From the NCBI GenBank assembly GCA_017379255.1, contig JAFNWZ010000002.1, positions 1-16,856 on the forward strand: a stretch of 16,856 nucleotides of DNA. Reading direction: 5' to 3'. The DNA comes from Akkermansia sp. Its GTDB lineage: Bacteria; Verrucomicrobiota; Verrucomicrobiia; Verrucomicrobiales; Akkermansiaceae. Both the position numbers and the translations under genes were made by a program. Every line of letters begins with the position of its first letter. The stretch's first letter is position 1. The notes beneath the pieces are model-generated. The model had not been told where the DNA came from. It searched no databases and was given only the letters and a program-made list of their open reading frames with translations. Below are positions 13,272 through 16,856 of the stretch, in pieces.

Positions 13272-15509
13272 TTAGCGGGTATATGTGACGAAATGGGAGA
13301 TATGGGCAAAATCAGGCTGGGCATTCTCAAACTCCAGCTTCACCCACTTGGCGCGGGTACCATCCGGGAATCTGGCCACCCATTCCTTGGGCATATCATC
13401 AATCTCTGCGCGCTTGAACCAGGTGGCACCGTCCTCACTGGTAGACACCACAGCCCTCTTCATGCGCCATTCATTGCCGTTTGTCTTGCGGATAATGCAG
13501 CCAGTTGTATGCCCGGGCTTCTGCAGCTCCACAATGAAGGTCGGCGTTTTCTCCTTGGCCGTGTGGCACTTGCCGCCCTCGGGCGTCATCATGGCCGCAT
13601 GCAGCATGGGCGTATCATAATTACTTGTAGTAGAAAGGCGCATCAGCACACCCTTGGCAGGCTTACCCGCCAGTTCGCCCGCCTTCTCAAGCGGCGCGGC
13701 CTTATAATCGGGCTTGGAAAGTGCCAGCGCTCCATTGGTCAGCGCCTGGAATGCAGGGGCGGAACGCGCCTGAGCCGCCGCAACAATCGCCTTATTATAG
13801 GCCGCTTGCATCTTCTTATTGCGCTCCTCGGCCGATTCGCCGGTAGCCCCGTCGCCACTGCCCGCTGCCTCTGCCGCCTTGGCAAAAGCCTTATTGAAGA
13901 GCTTGCTGCCCTCCGGCGTTGCCACATAGGTCTTGACTGCCCATTCCAGCAACTGGCCGAAGGTAGTACCATCGCCCTTCTGCATGTGGGCGGTAAACAT
14001 ATCGGTCAGATATGCCTGGCGGGCAGAATCATTCTGCAGGGATTCCGCCTGTTTCTGCACCAGCTCGTCGAGCTTCACCGCCCAGCTCGACGGCGTGGTA
14101 GCCAGGGCAATCTGCTCCAGTTTGTAGATATGCAGCAGCTTCTTCTCTGGCAGCTGCTTCACCACCTCTGCCAGGTCGGCAGCAGCATTCATGGCGGCCA
14201 CACCGTGGCCGTCATAATGCGGCAGCATCTCCTTCACCAGGTAATCATGGCATTCATCTGCAGAAACTCCGCGTTTCAGCATCAGCGCATGCAGGGGAGC
14301 GCGGAAGAACGGGTGCAGAGGAGAATCCTTCAGCGCCGAGCGCCACATCTTCTCTGCCTCTGAATCCTTACCCAGCGTCTCCAACGCGCGGGCGCAGAAA
14401 CTCTTGCGGTACGCACGCGCCACCTTCTTATCATCCGCAAACACCGCTTCCATCAGGTTGTACGATGTCGGCGCCTGGTGTCCGAAAATCATGTTGTGCA
14501 TACCGCCGTCCGGGCCGCCGAAACCGCCCACCCACTTGCCGCGCTCCGTGCGCACCGCATAAGCGCAGTGACCGGGCTGGCCGCAGGTGTAGGACGGAAT
14601 GCCATGCGCCATGGCAGCCACAGCTCCCAGGTGGGACATAGCGCCACACACACCACCGTTGAGCAGCGTAGCCTCTGCCCAGCTCTCATTGGCAAAAGGC
14701 AGGTTATACGCACCGCCCTGCACCGAATCACCGAACTTGGAGGTCCCGGTATATGTGGCTGACCAACAGGCAATGCCGTACTTATCCCAGGGCAGATTGA
14801 TAGCCTTGGCAGCAAACTCATACGAAGCATCATCCCAGTCCTGCCCGGGGTTAGCCACCACAAAACGCAGCTCCCACGGCTTCAGGTTCGGGTAATTCGG
14901 GTGCAGCAGCCCCTTCTTCTCCTGTTTCTGGAAGAACTTGTAGCGGCGCACGGGGTTATACTTATTGGGCAGAGCCGTTTCAAGCGCCGGCTTCTGCCAG
15001 GTTTCACCACCGCCCCAGCAGGAAGCCAGCGCCACAGCCAGCGCCTTGTTCTGCACCTTGCCCTTTTCCTCCGTCCAGATGCGGTACAGCACATCCACAC
15101 CAGTCTTTTTCTGCCAGGGAACCAGGCCGCAGGTCATGTACAGCTCCAGCCACTCGGCATCTGTCACAAATTTCTCAAGGAATTCGCACTTCTCCTTATC
15201 CTCGGCAGCATAGGCGGTCATCACCTCTGCCCCCGTCACCCGGATCAGTTCGTGCAGCATCCCCAGATGCACGGCTTCTGCATCCTTGTGGGTAATTTCC
15301 TTACCCTTCAGGGCCTCTACCACAGCCTTCTGCACCGCGGCATAGTCACCGCTCTCCAGCGCCTTGGTTACAGCACCCGGCAGCTTCTTGCTCTTCAGCG
15401 GAGCAAGCGCCAGCTTACTATCGGCAGCTTCCGCCAGCGCCATCGGCTCCAGCGCCGAAAGCGAGACCGCAAGCAAACCCAGCATCCATGCACATGTTCG
15501 TATTTGCAT
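13272..15509 (-). CDS. Secreted transglutaminase-like protein with C-terminal discoidin-like domain
   Basis: 745 residues. MQIRTCAWMLGLLAVSLSALEPMALAEA is a signal peptide with likely cleavage after an Ala near residue 28. The region 270-340 has the marks of a transglutaminase/papain-like core: NGGVCGAMSHLGAVAAMAHGIPSY with Cys288, PGHCAYAV with His314, and Asp334 in GGPDGG as a possible third member. Whether it acts as a cross-linker, protease or amidase is not determinable. The middle is helical repeats with charged segments. The last 130 residues (GVLMRLSTTSNYDTPMLHAA, RAVVSTSEDGATWFKR, WVKLEFENA) match an F5/8-type discoidin fold, usually sugar-binding. First gene of an operon with the thioredoxin-like protein. 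Confidence 0.75.
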   Translation of the reverse strand: MQIRTCAWMLGLLAVSLSALEPMALAEAADSKLALAPLKSKKLPGAVTKALESGDYAAVQKAVVEALKGKEITHKDAEAVHLGMLHELIRVTGAEVMTAYAAEDKEKCEFLEKFVTDAEWLELYMTCGLVPWQKKTGVDVLYRIWTEEKGKVQNKALAVALASCWGGGETWQKPALETALPNKYNPVRRYKFFQKQEKKGLLHPNYPNLKPWELRFVVANPGQDWDDASYEFAAKAINLPWDKYGIACWSATYTGTSKFGDSVQGGAYNLPFANESWAEATLLNGGVCGAMSHLGAVAAMAHGIPSYTCGQPGHCAYAVRTERGKWVGGFGGPDGGMHNMIFGHQAPTSYNLMEAVFADDKKVARAYRKSFCARALETLGKDSEAEKMWRSALKDSPLHPFFRAPLHALMLKRGVSADECHDYLVKEMLPHYDGHGVAAMNAAADLAEVVKQLPEKKLLHIYKLEQIALATTPSSWAVKLDELVQKQAESLQNDSARQAYLTDMFTAHMQKGDGTTFGQLLEWAVKTYVATPEGSKLFNKAFAKAAEAAGSGDGATGESAEERNKKMQAAYNKAIVAAAQARSAPAFQALTNGALALSKPDYKAAPLEKAGELAGKPAKGVLMRLSTTSNYDTPMLHAAMMTPEGGKCHTAKEKTPTFIVELQKPGHTTGCIIRKTNGNEWRMKRAVVSTSEDGATWFKRAEIDDMPKEWVARFPDGTRAKWVKLEFENAQPDFAHISHFVTYTR

Positions 15510-15515
15510 AGTGCT

Positions 15516-15544
15516 AGGATGCGCCTTTCCCCCGCAAAAGTCAA
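15516..15544 (-). promoter_or_regulatory. Promoter of the transglutaminase-like operon, leaderless type
   Basis: On the minus strand TTGACT (15539-15544), 17-bp spacer, CATCCT (15516-15521). Six bases separate the -10 from the ATG. The -10 is a weak match, so the call rests on the -35, the spacing and the pattern seen at other genes. Confidence 0.4.
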
Positions 15545-15576
15545 GCTAATTGCAGAATCTCGCATGCACTTAACCC

Positions 15577-15610
15577 AAAAAACGCTGCCTCCGTTTTTCC
15601 GGAGGCAGCG
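15577..15610 (-). terminator. Terminator of the PEP-CTERM gene
   Basis: CGCTGCCTCCG / CGGAGGCAGCG (15583-15593 / 15600-15610) is a perfect 11-bp stem. On the minus strand it is followed by six Ts (15582-15577), about 34 bp past the stop at 15644. Confidence 0.9.
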
Positions 15611-15643
15611 CTATTTAAGCATTTTTGGAATATAAACCTGATT

Positions 15644-16297
15644 TTAGCGGCGACGGCGGGCGCAAAGACCAGCCAGAGCCAGCAGGCTCAGGGTAGCGGT
15701 AGCAGGCTCGGGAACGGATTCCGTTGCACCAGGAGTGCTCATCGTCAGGCTGACCACGGGAACGTAGTTACCTTCCCAGCTGTTAAGGCCGCTGCTCTTG
15801 TAGGTACCCCAGCCACCAGGAATCTGCCCAGAGAAGCCGTTAGTCACAGCAACACCCCAGGTCATAGAAGCGGCCTTGTACTGATCAAAGGTAGCAAGGT
15901 CAGTAGCGGTGGTGTTCACGAAGAGGAACTGATAACGCTTTGTCGGGTCAATGGTGATGGCATCAAAAGAGAACTCCACAGCCGTATCGGCAGTGAAAGA
16001 AGCATCCTCGGAAACACCAAGATAAACACCTGTCGTACTGTCACCGGTATACTCATACACAGCCACGCGAGCAGCATCGCTAGAGCCACCGGAGCGGGTC
16101 TGAATAGTGATGGAATCCAGGTTCAGCAGACCAGTGAAATCAGCGGGGATATCGGTCGTCAGGTAAGTGGCATTGGCCGGAGCCAGAGTGAAACCATAGT
16201 AGTTACCCTGGTTGTTTTTATCAGGAGTGCTGGAGGTGTAGGTATCAGCTGCAGCCACACCAGCAAGAGCCATCAGAGCAATAATTGTCTTCTTCAT
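15644..16297 (-). CDS. PEP-CTERM sorted secreted protein
   Basis: 217 residues. MKKTIIALMALAGVAAA is a signal peptide. The body is Thr/Ser/Asp-rich and predicted beta (TSSTPDKNNQGNYYGFTLAP, DSITIQTRSGGSS, VAVYEYTG). The C-terminus is a PEP-CTERM signal: VPEP at about 195-198, a hydrophobic helix ATLSLLALAGLCA, and RRRR at the end. Exosortase cuts such signals after export and leaves the protein at the surface, usually with extracellular polysaccharide. The frame stays open upstream to 16438, but those 47 residues look non-coding and the signal peptide begins at 16297, which also fits the promoter position. No domain beyond the sorting signal is recognised. Confidence 0.85.
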   Translation of the reverse strand: MKKTIIALMALAGVAAADTYTSSTPDKNNQGNYYGFTLAPANATYLTTDIPADFTGLLNLDSITIQTRSGGSSDAARVAVYEYTGDSTTGVYLGVSEDASFTADTAVEFSFDAITIDPTKRYQFLFVNTTATDLATFDQYKAASMTWGVAVTNGFSGQIPGGWGTYKSSGLNSWEGNYVPVVSLTMSTPGATESVPEPATATLSLLALAGLCARRRR

Positions 16298-16307
16298 ATT
16301 TGTGTTG

Positions 16308-16336
16308 ATTATGTAGGTAGGAACAGTGCAGTGCAA
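16308..16336 (-). promoter_or_regulatory. Promoter of the PEP-CTERM gene, near-leaderless
   Basis: On the minus strand TTGCAC (16331-16336), 17-bp spacer, CATAAT (16308-16313), then 10 bp to the ATG at 16297. The 5' leader would be only a few nucleotides; no Shine-Dalgarno is present. Confidence 0.55.
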
Positions 16337-16392
16337 CGCCACTTCCTCGTACGGTGGAATGGTTGGCAGCCACACCTGCGCCACCATGGTAA

Positions 16393-16724
16393 CGCATTTC
16401 CTGTGCGATGTCCAGACTAAATTTTGCAAACTCTTCACTTTTGTATCATTTACATCAGCCAGAGAGAAACGACTTTAAACCCATACTTCACGCATCTCCG
16501 GGAATAAATATCAACAAAAAAACTATTTCATCCAGATGAGGTATTGTTCTATCCGGAAAGGAAACTTTAGCATACATAATTTAACCAGTATCCTTTTTTC
16601 CGGTGTTTCATGCAGATAAAATAACAGGAGTATAACCAAAATCATTATAGCCTTTTATAATGACCTTTCTTTGCCGAATACCGGGAATCGTTGTAAGGCC
16701 GTGGGACATCGCACAGGAAATGCG
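16393..16724. repeat. 21-bp perfect inverted repeat 290 bp apart upstream of the PEP-CTERM gene
   Basis: The 21 bp at 16393-16413 recur exactly inverted at 16704-16724. Each copy contains CGCA-TTTCCTG-TGCG: short inverted arms around an asymmetric 7-bp centre, the shape of a tyrosine-recombinase crossover site. At the right copy the arms extend to 8 bp (ACATCGCA/TGCGATGT). The enclosed 290 bp hold no gene. Inversion of this piece, or insertion of a small non-autonomous element, are both possible. Confidence 0.5.
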
Positions 16725-16819
16725 ATGTGCAGGCAGTGCCTAAAATCCACAGTCTCCCCCCGCAAAAAAAGAAGCCCCGCAGAAACCTGCGGGACTCCGG
16801 AAATCAAGAGTGGGAGCGT
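16414..16819. other. AT-rich non-coding region
   Basis: No gene of credible length or resemblance is seen. It includes an AT-rich 8-bp hairpin TCATTATA/TATAATGA (16642-16649/16656-16663), the right copy of the 21-bp inverted repeat, and the terminator of the gene entering from the right edge. Confidence 0.5.
16764..16793 (-). terminator. Terminator of the gene at the right edge
   Basis: CCCGCAG / CTGCGGG (16776-16782 / 16787-16793), 4-nt loop, followed on the minus strand by GGCTTCTTTTTTT. It supports a minus-strand gene ending about 27 bp upstream. Confidence 0.8.
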
Positions 16820-16856
16820 TCACATCTGCGGCTCGGCAGGAGCAGCTGGCGGCGGC
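16820..16856 (-). CDS. C-terminal end of a minus-strand gene (cut by window edge)
   Basis: Eleven codons, PPPAAPAEPQM, end in TGA at 16820-16822. The Pro/Ala tail is typical of an unstructured C-terminus, and a good terminator lies just downstream. Too little remains to name it, and the frame choice is inferred from the terminator and composition. Confidence 0.45.
   Translation of the reverse strand, partial: PPPAAPAEPQM

Noticed and set aside
11689..13275. Long plus-strand open frame (528 codons) opposite the thioredoxin-like gene
   Set aside because: The His/Leu/Arg-rich product has no domain; the minus strand has a signal anchor, thioredoxin-like fold and its own terminator.
16298..16438. 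47-residue N-terminal extension of the PEP-CTERM protein
   Set aside because: The signal peptide begins at 16297, a promoter lies within the extension, and the left 21-bp inverted repeat overlaps it.

Overview
The window looks like chromosomal DNA of a gut-type Verrucomicrobiota, most likely Akkermansia or a close relative. Evidence: a secreted protein ending in a VPEP + hydrophobic segment + RRRR exosortase (PEP-CTERM) signal, several secreted proteins and lipoproteins of unfamiliar type, moderately high GC, and many starts without a Shine-Dalgarno but with a -10 box almost touching the start codon. The genus is an inference from style; no marker gene settles it. No tRNA, rRNA, CRISPR array or insertion-sequence transposase was seen.

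Layout. 1-208 (-): the start of an acyltransferase-3 type membrane protein running off the left edge. 209-694: non-coding, with a 15-bp inverted repeat (256-270 / 397-411) around a 126-bp segment whose right end holds a -35 box; flipping the segment on paper would place that -35 exactly 17 bp from a -10 box facing the acyltransferase. 695-1344 (-): two adjacent lipoprotein genes with similar signal peptides, one tiny and histidine-rich, one built of 12-residue His/Lys/Pro repeats. 1452-3143 (-): a large exported protein of unknown role. 3317-6873 (+): nrdA-nrdB, class Ia ribonucleotide reductase, with a good promoter and NrdR-box-like sites. 6981-7497 (+): an RlpA-like lipoprotein whose start is one base out of frame through a G run. 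7621-9823 (-): a polar amino-acid ABC transporter (substrate-binding/permease fusion plus ATPase). 10172-10765 (+): long-form ribosome hibernation factor. 10830-11737: a remarkable non-coding array of different small hairpins joined by a constant ATGAAAT/ATTTCAT linker, including three 180-182 bp tandem units. 11794-15509 (-): a two-gene operon for a transglutaminase-like secreted protein and a thioredoxin-like membrane-anchored protein. 15644-16297 (-): PEP-CTERM protein. 16298-16819: non-coding, with a second long inverted repeat (21 bp, 290 bp apart). 16820-16856 (-): the last codons of another gene.

How it fits together. Housekeeping genes (nrdAB, hpf, the amino-acid transporter) are interleaved with envelope genes: an acyltransferase that could decorate surface glycans, lipoproteins, an RlpA-like protein, and a PEP-CTERM protein. 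Two inverted-repeat segments lie directly upstream of envelope genes, and the G-run break in the RlpA-like gene is a third possible on/off device. The strongest candidates for something new are the invertible promoter at 256-411 and the ATTTCAT hairpin array at 10830-11737.
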